From positions 682,001 through 746,000 of the forward strand of contig JADJTP010000003.1 in NCBI GenBank assembly GCA_016711095.1: 64,000 nt of DNA. The letters are read 5' to 3'. The notes beneath the pieces are model-generated. The model was not told where the DNA came from. It worked only from the letters and a program-made list of their open reading frames with translations, and ran no database searches. Shown here in pieces: positions 18,010-28,620 of this stretch. The stretch's first letter is position 1. Every line of letters begins with the position of its first letter. The translations under genes and the position numbers were made by a program. Origin of the DNA: Actinomycetales bacterium (GTDB lineage Bacteria; Actinomycetota; Actinomycetes; Actinomycetales; Dermatophilaceae).

Positions 18010-18116
18010 CTCGTGCCGTGGCTCTACGGCGACGCCCGCGCGAGCGCCAGCCGTGGGCCATCGACCCGCCTCGCCGAACCACCCATTACAGTCATGAGCC
18101 CACCATCGGAGAAACC

Positions 18117-18185
18117 GTGAACCTCCCGCAGCTTGACCACCCGGCATACGCACCCTTGCCGCTCTCTACGGCAGGCGCGCGATGA
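18117..18185 (+). CDS. 22-residue leader peptide overlapping the RNase J start
   Basis: A short open frame from GTG 18117 (CGGAG seven bases upstream) to a TGA that overlaps the RNase J ATG as ATGA at 18182-18185. The peptide is M-N-L-P-Q-L-D-H-P-A-Y and continues to A-G-A-R. It has no family I recognise. The overlap suggests translational coupling with RNase J. It could also be a relic of an upstream gene; dapA often precedes RNase J in actinobacteria, but no similarity to DapA is visible. Confidence 0.35.
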   Translation: MNLPQLDHPAYAPLPLSTAGAR

Positions 18186-19881
18186 GTCGCCGGTCGCCGC
18201 GCCGGCCGAGCAGCGGTGCCCTGCCCCCGCTGCCGGCAAACGGGCTGCGGATCGTACCGCTGGGGGGCTTGGGCGAGATCGGGCGCAACATGACGGTGTT
18301 CGAGCACGCTGGGCGCCTGCTCATCGTCGACTGTGGCGTGCTCTTTCCCGAGGGAGCACCAGCCCGGCGTCGACGTCATCTTGCCGGACTTCACCTGGCT
18401 CCGGGGACCGCCTGGACACGGTGGACGCGGTCGTCCTCACCCACGGTCACGAGGACCACATCGGTGGGGTCCCGTACCTGCTGCGCGAGCGCCCCGATAT
18501 TCCCCTCGTGGGGTCCCGCCTGACCCTGGCCTTCATCGAGGCCAAGCTTGTCGAGCACCGGCATTACGCCCAAGACCATCGAGGTCGCCGAGGGTGATCG
18601 CAGCTCCTTCGGCCCGTTCGACTGCGAGTTCGTCGCCGTCAACCACTCCATCCCCGACGGGCTGGCCGTCGCCATTCGCACCGCGGCGGGCCTGGTGCTG
18701 CACACCGGCGACTTCAAGATGGACCAGTTCCCACTCGACGGGCGCGTGACCGACCTGCGCGCCTTCTCCCGACTCGGACAGGAGGGCGTCGACCTCTTCC
18801 TCGTCGACTCCACCAATGCCGAGGTGCCTGGGTTCACCATGTCCGAGGAGGAACTCGCCCCGGCGATCGACACCGTCTTTCGCACCACCAAGGGCCGCAT
18901 CATCGTCTCGAGCTTCGCCAGCCACGTGCACCGCATCCAACAGGTGCTCGACACCGCGCACCGGCACGGCCGACAGGTCGCGTTCGTGGGGCGCTCCATG
19001 GTCCGCAACATGGGGATCGCACGCGAGCTCGGCTATTTGACCATCCCCGACGGCCTGGTCGTCAAGGACCTCAAGGCCCTCGAACGGCTGCGGCCCGACC
19101 AAATGACGATCATCGCCACCGGCTCCCAGGGCGAACCGATGGCTGCCCTGGCCCGCATGGCCAACCGCGACCACCCCGTGAGCGTCACCGCGGGTGACAC
19201 GGTGCTCATGGCCAGCTCGCTGATCCCCGGCAACGAGAACGCCATCTACCGGGTCATCAACGAGCTCACCCGGTGGGGGGCAAAGTCGTGCACAAGGGCA
19301 ACGCGAAAGTCCACGTCTCCGGTCACGCCAGCGCCGGCGAGCTCGCCTACTGCTACAACATCGTGCGACCCACCAACGTGCTGCCCGTGCACGGCGAGTG
19401 GCGCCACCTGCGAGCCAACGCCGACATCGCGATCCGCACCGGCGTGGCCGCCGACCGGGTGCTCATCGCTCAGGACGGCAGCGTCATCGACTTGGTCGAC
19501 GGCCGCGCGAAGATCATTGGCACCGTGCCGGCTGGGCTCGTGTACGTCGACGGTGCCGACGTCGGTGGGGCCACCGAGGAGACCTTGCACGTGCGACGCA
19601 CGCTGGCCGAGGAGGGCGTGCTGACCATTGTGTGCATCATCGACACCGAGACCGGCAAGCTCACCGAGCAACCCGACTACCTCGCCCACGGCTTCCCCCC
19701 GGAGATGATGGACTTCTCGGACGCTACCCCGGCCATCCAAGGTGCCCTGACCAAGGCGTTCAGGGACGGCATCGAGGACCTCGACCAGATCGAGGATCTC
19801 GTCCGACGCGCAGCGTCACAGTGGGCCCACCGCAAGCACCGGCGCAGCCCCTTGGTCATCCCGATCATCGTCGACGCCTGA
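18182..19881 (+). pseudogene. rnj: Ribonuclease J, broken by four single-base indels
   Basis: Reading across frames restores a complete metallo-beta-lactamase/beta-CASP ribonuclease of about 560 residues, acting in mRNA decay and rRNA maturation. It starts L-P-L-G-G-L-G-E-I-G-R-N-M-like, has the metal motif L-T-H-G-H-E-D-H-I-G-G, then H-T-G-D-F-K, T-G-S-Q-G-E-P and S-G-H-A-S. The breaks are an extra G near 18352, an extra G near 18403-18406, an extra C near 18562 and a missing G in the G6 run at 19275-19280. Protein sequence is conserved on both sides of every break, and three of the four lie in G runs. I therefore think the gene is intact in the organism and the sequence is wrong, but a true recent pseudogene is possible. 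Confidence 0.88.
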
Positions 19882-19911
19882 CCGCCAGCGCGCGGCGACC
19901 CCCGGCCTCCA

Positions 19912-19984
19912 CCGCTATTCGGAGGTTAACGCCCTGTTCGGAGGCTGCGACCCCCCGATCAGGGACGGAACCTCCGAACAGCGG
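19912..19984 (+). repeat. TTCGGAGG palindromic intergenic repeat, copy A
   Basis: A 73-base element with 16-base terminal inverted arms, CCGCTATTCGGAGGTT and AACCTCCGAACAGCGG, matching in 15 positions. A further CTGTTCGGAGG lies inside. The interior is about 80-85% identical to the reverse complement of the interior of copy B at 50431-50501, so A and B are the same element inserted in opposite orientation. It sits 31 bases after the RNase J stop. Confidence 0.75.
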
Positions 19985-19990
19985 AGGCGG

Positions 19991-20065
19991 CATACGGGAG
20001 CTTGCCACGGCGGGGCATAAGGGAGCTTGCCACGGCGGGGCATACGGGAGCTTGCCCAGGCAAGC
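19991..20065 (+). repeat. 25-base tandem repeat, three copies, ending in a hairpin
   Basis: The unit begins CATACGGGAGCTTGCC and repeats with period 25 at 19991, 20016 and 20041. The second copy has CATAAGGG and the third diverges at its end. Each junction carries GGCATA, so two copies contain the CGGCATAC-type octamer core common in the window. The last copy folds as GCTTGCC-CA-GGCAAGC. Together with copy A this fills most of the 350-base gap between RNase J and the next gene. Confidence 0.8.
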
Positions 20066-20232
20066 CCCGCTGCCCGAACCAACCGTCCTTGATGTCCATC
20101 GGGTAGCCTCTTCCACGAGCGGGCCCGGCTCCACCCTTGTGTGAGCCGCGCCGCGATCCATCCCGGCGTGCTCAGCGGTGAGTGAACATCACGCCGGACC
20201 GAGTCTTGGGCTCAGGACAGTGCGGAGCACGA

Positions 20233-20889
20233 ATGGGCGCATATCGTGCCGGCCGAGCAGGTGGGCTGGCTGATCAGGGTCGTCGCACCGCTGCCATCAT
20301 CGCCGGGATTGGGGTCTTGGCCATCTCTGCCGTGTTCGGCGCGTGGTGGCTGCTGTCCAGCGAGACGACCCTGAGGCCTGGAGCTGAGGCTCTCTCGGCG
20401 GTCCAGCGACCGCGCGTCGGTCAGACGATCGACCAGGGCGGGTTCGTCGCTGCCGCTCCATCCGAGACTTTCGCCGTCCCGACTCCGAGCTTTGTCACCC
20501 CGACGCTTAGCGTGGCACTCGGGGCGTTGGAGGCCGAGATCCCCGGCGAGTCACCCGACGGAACGCCGTCGGCTGCCGTCCCGGCCCCGGCGCCGCCCCC
20601 ACCGGCCTCGACACCTGCCCAGCCACCCACGAAGCCGCCGACAGCTACCCCGGTCACGGTGCGCGATCTCGCTCTGCAGTGCCAGTTGCAGGGCCGGAAG
20701 GTGCGCGCAACCTTGAGTTTCGTATCAACCGGACCCGTCTCCGTCTCGATCACGGCCGGCGACGAGAAGAAGACCGGAACGGCCTCAGGCACCGTCCGGG
20801 TCGACGTGGTCGGCAACGCCGAGAGAGGCCGAGCGACGTGTCTGGCCGTGGTGAACGGCCAGCGGATCGGACCCCTCCCCGCCGTCTAA
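20233..20889 (+). CDS. Single-pass membrane protein with Pro-rich linker and extracellular domain, function unknown
   Basis: A 218-residue protein. A short basic cytoplasmic start is followed by a membrane helix at about residues 18-40 (A-I-I-A-G-I-G-V-L-A-I-S), a long Pro/Ala/Thr linker around 95-150 and a C-terminal domain of about 65 residues with two cysteines (L-Q-C-Q-L, A-T-C-L-A) that could form a beta sandwich. ATG 20233 follows GGAG at five bases; a GTG at 20182 is an in-frame alternative. No family recognised. The helix-linker-domain arrangement resembles the C-terminal half of the amidoligase-like protein at 10811, without clear sequence identity. Confidence 0.65.
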   Translation: MGAYRAGRAGGLADQGRRTAAIIAGIGVLAISAVFGAWWLLSSETTLRPGAEALSAVQRPRVGQTIDQGGFVAAAPSETFAVPTPSFVTPTLSVALGALEAEIPGESPDGTPSAAVPAPAPPPPASTPAQPPTKPPTATPVTVRDLALQCQLQGRKVRATLSFVSTGPVSVSITAGDEKKTGTASGTVRVDVVGNAERGRATCLAVVNGQRIGPLPAV

Positions 20890-20932
20890 CGACAGCCCGC
20901 AGAGCGGCGGGCTCACCGAGTAGGGTGGCGCG

Positions 20933-21981
20933 ATGCTCGGTGTAGCACCGCTCGCGGCTGGTTGCACGCCCGTCGACGCCTTGCGCCGGATCGCCTTCCT
21001 CCTGGAGCGCTCGCGCGCGGGCACCTATCGTGTGCAAGCCTTCCGCAAGGCCGCAGACGTCGTCGCCCGGATGCCGTCGCACGAGCTGGCGGAGCGCGTC
21101 GAGTCCGCGACGGTGCTCGAGGTCGCGGGGCTCGGTCCGGCAACGGCCGCAGTGGTGAGCGAGGCCGCCCGAGGTGAGCTGCCGGCATACCTGGCGTCCG
21201 TCCAAGAGCAGGCGCAGACCCCGCTTGCCCCCGGAGGCGAGGCCCTGTATGCCGCCCTCGTGGGCGACCTGCACAGCCACTCCGACTGGAGCGACGGGGG
21301 CTCGCCGATCGAGGAGATGGTGCTCACCGCCGTTGAACTCGGCCATGAATGGCTCGCGCTGACCGATCATTCGCCGCGGCTGAAGGTCGCCAACGGGCTG
21401 AGCCCGGAGCGGTTGCGTCGGCAACTGGGCGTCGTCGACGCGATCAACGCCACGCTGGGCGAGCGATTCCGGCTGCTGCGCGCGATCGAAGTCGACATCC
21501 TCGACGACGGGTCACTTGACCAGGAGACGGGCCTGCTGGCGCAACTCGACGTTGTCACGGCATCCGTTCACTCGAAACTGCGCATGCCGAGAGACGCGAT
21601 GACGCGCCGGATGCTTGCTGCGGTTGCCAACCCCCGGGTCAACGTGCTCGGTCACGCGACCGGTCGGCTTGTCGAGGGTCCCGGGGCACCCGCCCACAGT
21701 CGGAGTTCGATGCTCGGGTCGTCTTCGCAGCCTGCGCGGACACCGGTGTAGCGGTCGAGATCAACTCCCGGCCCGAGCGCTGCGACCCGCCCGACGAGCT
21801 GATCGAGATCGCGCTCGCCCTGGACTGCCTCTTCGCGATCGATTCGGACGCGCACGCCCCCGGGCAGCTGGACATGAAGGCCTACGGCTGCGCCCGGGCA
21901 GCTCGGCTGGGCATCCCGGCCGAGCGGATCGTCACGACCTGGCCGCTGCCGCGGGTGCTGGAGTGGGCGGGTCGGCGCTGA
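20933..21981 (+). pseudogene. PHP-domain phosphoesterase with N-terminal helix-hairpin-helix, one frameshift
   Basis: Restored protein of about 348 residues. Residues 10-85 are a helix-hairpin-helix unit as in the PolX family (A-F-R-K-A-A-D-V-V; V-A-G-L-G-P-A-T-A). A PHP domain follows with metal ligands in G-D-L-H-S-H-S-D-W-S-D-G, L-T-D-H-S and the later S-D-A-H-A. No polymerase domain is present. One base is missing near 21675-21682: the frame reading V-E-G-P-G-A-P ends at 21751, while S-E-F-D-A-R-V-V-F and the rest continue in the next frame to TGA 21979-21981. The tail overlaps the convergent oxidase gene by 50 bases. Likely a sequence error in a real gene. Confidence 0.8.
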
Positions 21982-23188
21982 GCCCGACGTGGCGCGGGGC
22001 GAGGTCTGTCACCGACGCTGCACCGAGCAAAGCCATCGTGCGACGGGTTTCAGCCGCGAGCAGGGTGACGGCACGCTCGACGCCCGCTTCTCCGCCAGCC
22101 ATCAAACCGAAGAGGTACGCCCGGCCCACGAGTGTGCTGGAGGCACCAAGGGCGAGCGCGGCCACCACGTCGCCTCCGGAGAGGATCCCGGTGTCGACGA
22201 TGATCTCTGCGTCCGGACCGAGCGCCTCGCGCACCGCTGGCAGGACGCGCAGCGGGACGGGGGCGCGGTCGAGCTGACGGCCCCCGTGGCTGGAGAGCAC
22301 GATGGCGTCGGCGCCCGCGTCGGTGACTGCCCGTGCGTCCTCGACCGTCTGGATTCCCTTGACCACCAACGGTCCTCGCCAGTTCTCCCGCACCCAGGTC
22401 AGGTCGGCCAGGGTCATCGTCGGGTCGAAGAGGGCGTCGAGCTTCTCCCCGATCGTGCCGTCCCAGCCTGCGAGGGCAGCGAAGTCGACCGGCTCGTGGG
22501 TGAGCACGTCGACCCACCACCGCGGGTGGCGCGCGATGTCGGCGACCGTGCGCAAGGTGAGGGCCGGCGGCACCGAGAGGCCGTTGCGCACATCGCGCAA
22601 CCGCGCACCCGCCACCGGCACGTCGACGGTGAGCACGAGTGCCTCATAACCGCTTTCGTTTGCGCGAGCCATCAACGCTTCGGCAGCACCTCGATCCCGC
22701 CAGACGTAGAGCTGGAACCAGAGCCGCGCGTCCGGGGCGGCAACGCGGACCGCTTCGGGCGTCGACGTGCCGAGCGTGGAGACGGCATACGGTATGCCGT
22801 GTCGCTGCGCCACCCGCGCGACCGCCGCCTCCCCCTCGTGATGCATGAGTCGCGTGAACCCCGTCGGCGCGAACGCGAACGGGACCGCGGACGTCCGCCC
22901 GAGGATCGTCGTCTGTGTGGAGACGGCGCCCACATCGCGCAGCACCTGCGGGCGGAACTCTAACTGCGCGAAGGCATCCCGGGCCCGACGATAACTGCTC
23001 TCGGTCTCGGCAGCGCCGTCGACATAGTCGAAGACCGCCCGTGGGACCCGTCTGCGGGCGAGTGCGCGGAGGTCCGCGACGGTCAGCGCCGCGGCCAGGC
23101 GACGACGAGTGGAGTCGAGATCCGGGCGCTGGAAACCGACCAGGCCCCGCAGGTGGGCCGGGCGCGGCATCCGGCGGCTAGTCGTCAT
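21932..23188 (-). CDS. FMN-dependent alpha-hydroxy-acid oxidase/dehydrogenase (LldD family)
   Basis: A 418-residue TIM-barrel flavoprotein that oxidises an L-2-hydroxy acid such as lactate. Motifs: F-D-Y-V-D-G-A-A near residue 50, the FMN site A-P-T-G-F-T, L-T-V-D-V-P-V-A-G with R-L-R-D-V-R-N, the FMN phosphate-proximal L-V-V-K-G-I-Q, and the active-site S-S-H-G-G-R-Q-L-D with catalytic His and Arg. The start M-T-T-S-R-R at 23188 was chosen because the upstream frame has no support. Substrate cannot be read from sequence. The gene ends inside the convergent PHP gene. Confidence 0.88.
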   Translation of the reverse strand: MTTSRRMPRPAHLRGLVGFQRPDLDSTRRRLAAALTVADLRALARRRVPRAVFDYVDGAAETESSYRRARDAFAQLEFRPQVLRDVGAVSTQTTILGRTSAVPFAFAPTGFTRLMHHEGEAAVARVAQRHGIPYAVSTLGTSTPEAVRVAAPDARLWFQLYVWRDRGAAEALMARANESGYEALVLTVDVPVAGARLRDVRNGLSVPPALTLRTVADIARHPRWWVDVLTHEPVDFAALAGWDGTIGEKLDALFDPTMTLADLTWVRENWRGPLVVKGIQTVEDARAVTDAGADAIVLSSHGGRQLDRAPVPLRVLPAVREALGPDAEIIVDTGILSGGDVVAALALGASSTLVGRAYLFGLMAGGEAGVERAVTLLAAETRRTMALLGAASVTDLAPRHVGLSADPPTPAPAAAARS

Positions 23189-23321
23189 ACCCTTCACTCT
23201 CCCATCCAGCGCCCTCACCCCGCAGCATGGCCGTGGCCGGGTGATCCGATTGGGCGGCGGTGGGCCCGGTCGGCTATTCTCTGTCCTTGCTGCCGCAACG
23301 CCCGCGAGGGTCTGCGGGCCA

Positions 23322-24365
<1,044 letters not shown>

Positions 24366-24510
24366 ATGGGAAGAACCGCACCGTCCGAGGTGGTGGACCA
24401 GGTCGAGCGGGAGCATGGTCGCGTCAACATCACTTCCGTCACGGCAAGCCGGCTGCGGTGGTTATCATAACCGAGGACCGAGTCGCTTCGAGGAAACGCT
24501 GGAGGGGTGA
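24366..24510 (+). pseudogene. Phd/YefM-type antitoxin remnant
   Basis: Three frames together read as a Phd/YefM antitoxin: S-E-V-V-D-Q-V-E-R-E-H-G-R-V-N-I-T from ATG 24366, then R-H-G-K-P-A-A-V-V-I-I-T-E-D in the next frame, then E-E-T-L-E to a TGA at 24508. These are the standard DNA-binding motifs of the family. At least two single-base shifts interrupt it and the toxin-binding tail is missing. It precedes the RelE remnant at 24615, so the pair was a RelBE-type toxin-antitoxin locus. Confidence 0.65.
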
Positions 24511-24614
24511 GCCGACCCAAGCTCATCGCCCAGGTCCGAGACAGGTTTTGCTGAGCTGCCGCCTGTGAGATCGAGGTCCTCTGTAGGAAGACGTCCTGTG
24601 ATGCTGTGCACCTG

Positions 24615-24876
24615 ATGGCGGAGGAGTACCAGGTCGCGTGGACCGCTACGGCTGCTTACGCGCCTGCAGCGACTGCCCGAGAAGGTGCCCGCAGCGGCCA
24701 TCGAGTTCATCTACGGCCCGCTGGCGGAAGAATCCGCAGCGCGTTTGCGAAGGCCTTTGCGCTTCGATCTCGAAGCGCCGTACAGGCACGCCGTGGCGAC
24801 TACCTGGTCATCTACCGGATCGGTGACAGCGTGATTCATCATCGCGATCGAGCATCGCGCAGACATCTACCGCTGA
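24615..24876 (+). pseudogene. RelE/ParE-type toxin remnant
   Basis: Begins M-A-E-E-Y-Q-V-A-W-T-A-T-A and then, across frames, R-L-P-E-K-V, A-I-E-F-I-Y-G-P-L-A-E, L-R-F-D-L-E-A, R-R-G-D-Y-L-V-I-Y-R-I-G-D and finally H-R-A-D-I-Y-R before TGA 24874. That is the complete motif order of a RelE mRNA interferase of about 87 residues. Several single-base shifts break it. The catalytic-type R-R-G-D-Y and C-terminal Tyr are still encoded, so it either decayed recently or suffers sequence errors. Confidence 0.7.
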
Positions 24877-24954
24877 CGATCCGAAAGCGGCAGGAGCGAG
24901 CATTGGCGGTGGGTTCTTGCCGGGCCGAACTACGGTTGTCGCCCGGCGGCCTCT

Positions 24955-25378
24955 GAGGCATCCCACGAGTGGTCGATCGAGGCACATCCAAGCGACGTCG
25001 GCGTCCGTGAGCTCTCCGCCGCGCACGTGCCCGAGGAAGTTCGTCTGGGCATCGTTACGACTTCGCAGAACCCGTTCTCATCCAAGCGTTGCTCTAGAAC
25101 GGGACGGCATCCAGCTGGCAGTACCGCGTGCGTTCAGGTCGTCCACAACGCCGCCCGGTGCTCGTGCAGCACTTTGCCCGGTCCCGGGCGGAACTGCCGC
25201 GTCAGCACGATGTCGCCCTTCGTCGTGATGGCAACGACGGCCACGGTCCGGCTCCCGGCGAGCACGTCCCGAGTCAGCCTCCTGATCGTCGGGGATGGCG
25301 GCACGTACGGGTGTTCACGGTGAGGTAGCCCGCCGGCCCGGGTCGCTCGCCCACCAGCTTCCCACATCAGCATCCGCG
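24955..25378 (-). pseudogene. ADP-sugar-type Nudix hydrolase remnant
   Basis: On the minus strand, S-R-T-V-A-V-V-A-I-T-T-K-G-D-I-V-L leads to T-R-Q-F-R-P-G-P-G-K-V-L-H-E and, one frame on, P-G-G-V-V-D-D-L-N-A. This is the entry to a Nudix box of the ADP-ribose pyrophosphatase group. The R-E-x-x-E-E-x-G core is not readable. The tail G-G-E-L-T-D-A-D-V-A-W-M appears in a third frame. Ends are approximate. A second, different Nudix remnant follows upstream on the same strand. Confidence 0.55.
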
Positions 25379-25464
25379 GACCACAGCCCAGACGGTCGGG
25401 CTCCGATCCCAGACCGAGCGACGTGCAGTCACTGCGAGGATCCCATCGGCGACGGCTCTCACGA

Positions 25465-25974
25465 ATGTCCTTGGCGCGGCGTGACCGGTAGATGCCCATG
25501 CTGATGGCCGGGCGCCTCAACGTGCGTCGGATGAGAAAGCCGGGCCACCAACGCAGCGGCGGCGGCAGGGTAAAGGGGTTGGGGCTCCGCCATGTCCTCG
25601 AAAGGTCGCCACACGACAGGAAGAACTGACCCGTCGGCCTCACAAGCTCGGCGCCTCACGAGCAGGTTCCGGATCTATACGTCCGCTGTACACGAACACG
25701 ATCTCGTGACCCACACGGCCATTCATCGAGGAGATGCTCTCCACGACGCCGAGGTAGACCAGATCCCGAATGGACGCGCCGAGTTCCTCACGCACTTCCC
25801 GGATAAGGGCTTCACTATGGGTTTCGCCAGTTCGACACCACCACCGATCAGGCGGTGGAAGCCCTGGCGGGTTCTCGACGGTGGGGGGCACACGCTGACG
25901 GCATGGGCTCCCTTCGCACCGTCGGGCGCGATCAGCATGGCTTTGACCCCGATGCCGGGCTCGCTGTCGGACAT
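25465..25974 (-). pseudogene. Nudix hydrolase remnant with readable Nudix box
   Basis: Starts M-S-D-S-E-P-G-I-G-V-K-A-M-L-I-A, then F-H-R-L-I-G-G-G-V-E-L, then in a shifted frame G-E-T-H-S-E-A-L-I-R-E-V-R-E-E-L-G-A, which is a full Nudix box. The following V-G-H-E-I-V-F-V-Y and the Trp/Pro-rich end (P-V-V-W-R-P-F-E-D) complete a protein of about 165 residues. Two or three one-base shifts break it. Substrate unknown. Confidence 0.65.
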
Positions 25975-26304
25975 GAGGCGAACGTGTCGCTGCTCCTACT
26001 CGACACCGGCTGCGCAGCAAGATCGAGCGTTCAGTCGTCGGTGTCGGCGGCGAGAACTCGGGCGGCGGCTGCCACGCTCGGGCGAAGGCACGGTCCGGTT
26101 CGAGCCACGGCGACAGTCTGGCACCCCCGTCCGCCCGGCACGGCAGGTCCGAACGTTACGCCCGCCCGTCCACCTGCAGTTAGGGGATGGTCGGGCGATC
26201 GTCGCCCTCAGCGCGGCATGGTCGGACATCGTCCGACGAGCGGCAAGAGCGGATGTTCTGCAGCCTTAGGCAACGCAGTGAGGCAGATTCCGGCTGCATT
26301 CCTC
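25975..26304 (+). other. Stretch without recognisable gene
   Basis: About 330 bases between the Nudix remnant and the MFS remnant. Frames on both strands are short, Arg/Pro-rich and lack any motif I recognise. Confidence 0.5.
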
Positions 26305-27780
26305 TTAGCCAGCCGTGTCTACCGTTTGGGTTCCGATTTGCTCAGGTTCGGCGCTGGCGGCTGCTGGGCGTGAGGGGAGGGCGAGGCGGACTGTGATGGC
26401 GACCGCTGTGAAGCCGACAGCCCACCAGAATGCGACATCGAAGGCGTGGGCCAACGTCAGTCGGCGTCGTCCCACCGCTGGCCGAGGCCCCGAGGATGAT
26501 GGCGAGGGTCGCGGAGCCGAAGGCGCCGCCGAGTTGTTGGCCAGGCGAGTGATCGTGCTCGCATGAGGCACCTCGTCGCGCTGGAGGCCGAGTGGAAGGC
26601 GACCGACATTACCGGGATCATCACCGCACCCATAGCCGAAGCCCCGGATCAGCAGCACAGCCATCAGCCACCACTGGTTCGTCGTGGCGTCGGTCAGGGC
26701 GAAGGGGATGGTCGCCGCTCCGAGAACCACGAATCCCGCGAGAGCGACGAGCCGGGCGCCGAGCGGAGTCGGTGAGGTGTCCCGCGAGTGTCCGGCTGCC
26801 CAGCGCACCAATCTTCGGACCAGGAACAGTGCGGCGGTGAGAGGGTCGGTCCCCGCACGACTCTGGAAGTACAGCGGCAACAGCAGCATGGAGCCGTACA
26901 GGGACGCCCCGGAGAGGAACAAGACGACAGAGGACGAGGCGACGGGCGGCGGCGGGTGGGCCGCAGATCGATCAGCGCGGTATCGGGACGGTGCAACTGG
27001 GTGACCGCGAAGGCGATCATGAGCACCATTCCGGCCAGCGCGGGAATCCAGACGTCGCTGCGGGAGAGCCCGCCGTCCTGGATGACATTCGACAACCCAT
27101 AAAGGATCCCGACCAGGGCGGGGGAAACCAGCAAGAAGCCGATCCAGTCCAGGCGCGAACGGACTCTCGGCGGGTCAGCGGCAAGAAATCGCCACGCCAG
27201 AACGAGTCCGATAAGGCAGAACGGCACGTTGACCCAGAACAGCCAACGCCAATCGAGCCAGGTGAGGATGAGCCCCCGATCGTCGGGCCGAGTATGGGAC
27301 CCAGGGCGGCCGGGAGGCTAACGATGGCCATCAATCGTCCGAGGCCGACCCGCCGGGTAACGCCTGGATGGCGAGTGTGGCCATCAACGGCATCATCAAT
27401 CCACTGCCGAGACCCTGCAGGACGCGAAAGGCGATCAGGCTCGGCGCGTCCCTAAGCCAGGCTGCACGCGACCGAGGCGAGCATGAAGATCGAGCGCGAT
27501 CATCCACAGGCGTTTGCCGCCGATGCGAGCCTGCGCCCAACCGACCAGAGGGATCGCCACCCCGAGCGCGAGCAGGTAGCCGGTACTGACCCACTGGATG
27601 GTGCCCACGGATACACGCAGTGCTCGCTCGGGGTGCGCAGCGCAATGCTGATGATCGTGCTGTCAAAGATGACCGCGAGCCCGCCGGTGACGAGCACTCC
27701 CGCGGTGACGACTGCGCCCCGATCGATGGGCGAAGTGATGGGCGCGAGCCATATCCGTCCTTCTGTTAAGAAACAGTCAT
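26305..27780 (-). pseudogene. DHA2/EmrB-type MFS drug exporter, several frameshifts
   Basis: Piecing three frames gives a drug:H+ antiporter with up to 14 membrane helices, about 480 residues. The order is L-A-V-I-F-D-S-T-I-I-S-I-A-L (helix 1 motif D), W-V-S-T-G-Y-L-L-A-L-like helix 2, R-I-G-G-K-R-L-W after helix 2 (motif A), R-V-L-Q-G-L-G-S-G-L-M-M-P (motif C region), then G-P-T-I-G-G and later helices ending at I-G-T-Q-T-V-D-T-A-G. At least five single-base shifts. It is divergent from a TetR gene, the usual arrangement for a repressor-controlled efflux pump. Confidence 0.75.
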
Positions 27781-27795
27781 GTATCTAACTGATAC
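27781..27795 (+). promoter_or_regulatory. Inverted repeat between divergent MFS and TetR genes
   Basis: GTATC-TAACT-GATAC, a perfect five-base inverted repeat in an A/T-rich interval of otherwise G/C-rich DNA. Its position between the exporter and its TetR-like gene makes it a candidate operator for both. Confidence 0.4.
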
Positions 27796-27822
27796 GTTAC
27801 GTCCATGCGTTAAGATACGCAA

Positions 27823-28425
27823 GTGGATCTTCAGGAGAGCGGGCGTCGTCGTCGTGGCGAAGACCTCGAACGAGCCATCCTCACGGCGGCCTGGGACCAA
27901 CTCGTGCAGCGCGGCTACGGAAACTTCACCATCGACGCCGTCGCGGAGGCCGCCAGCACCAGCCGTTCGGTCCTCTACCGTCGCTGGCCCGACCGCGACG
28001 CACCGATCGCTGCGACCTTGGCCTTTCGGCTCCAGCGTGACCGGCCCGCCGCCCCGACACCGGCACACTGCGCGGCGACATGCTCGAGCTCCTGAGAATC
28101 GCTAACACCTCGCGATCGCAACTGGTCCCGCTGGTAAGCGTCCTGATGGGGTCGTACTTTGCGGAGACGGGCATGACCTTCGAGGACCTCCGCCGGCAAA
28201 TGATCGGCGAGGGCGGCATGACACGCCTGGATGACATCCTCGAACGCGCCGTCGCACGCGGCGAGATCGACAACGCACGGCTCACCCCGCGTGAGAACGG
28301 TCGCCTTCGACCTATTCCGCCACGACCTGCTGATGACTCCTCAAACCCCTGTCGCACGAAGACACCGAAGCGATCGTGGATGAAATCTTCCTGCCGCTCG
28401 TCGGCCTGGCGCCTGGCAGATAGTC
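27823..28425 (+). pseudogene. TetR-family regulator, frameshifted
   Basis: GTG 27823 opens a TetR protein. Its HTH covers residues 12-58: A-I-L-T-A-A-W-D-Q-L-V, F-T-I-D-A-V-A-E-A-A, S-V-L-Y-R-R-W-P-D. The ligand-binding half continues in the next frame from about 28062 (R-G-D-M-L-E-L-L-R; M-I-G-E-G-G-M-T-R-L-D) and a third frame ends H-E-D-T-E-A-I-V-D-E-I-F-L-P-L to TAG 28423-28425. About 200 residues when restored. Likely repressor of the divergent MFS exporter. Confidence 0.75.
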
Positions 28426-28620
28426 CGCCTCGGGAACACCCTCGTTCGGCTCGGGTCTGTCCGATTTCCGGCGTAACTGGCCAGTCCGATAGCGGTAGCC
28501 GAACGCGCGGCCCATCGGCATCGATCGTGGTGAGAATCCGGCAATCGAGCGGAACACTGTCGGCGGGCCGCTCCACGCGCTCTACGATCGAAGGCACAGA
28601 ACCGACCAGGGAGGCCTGCC

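Noticed and set aside
19991..20065. Possible CRISPR array
   Set aside because: The 25-base units are directly adjacent without spacers, and no cas genes are in the window.
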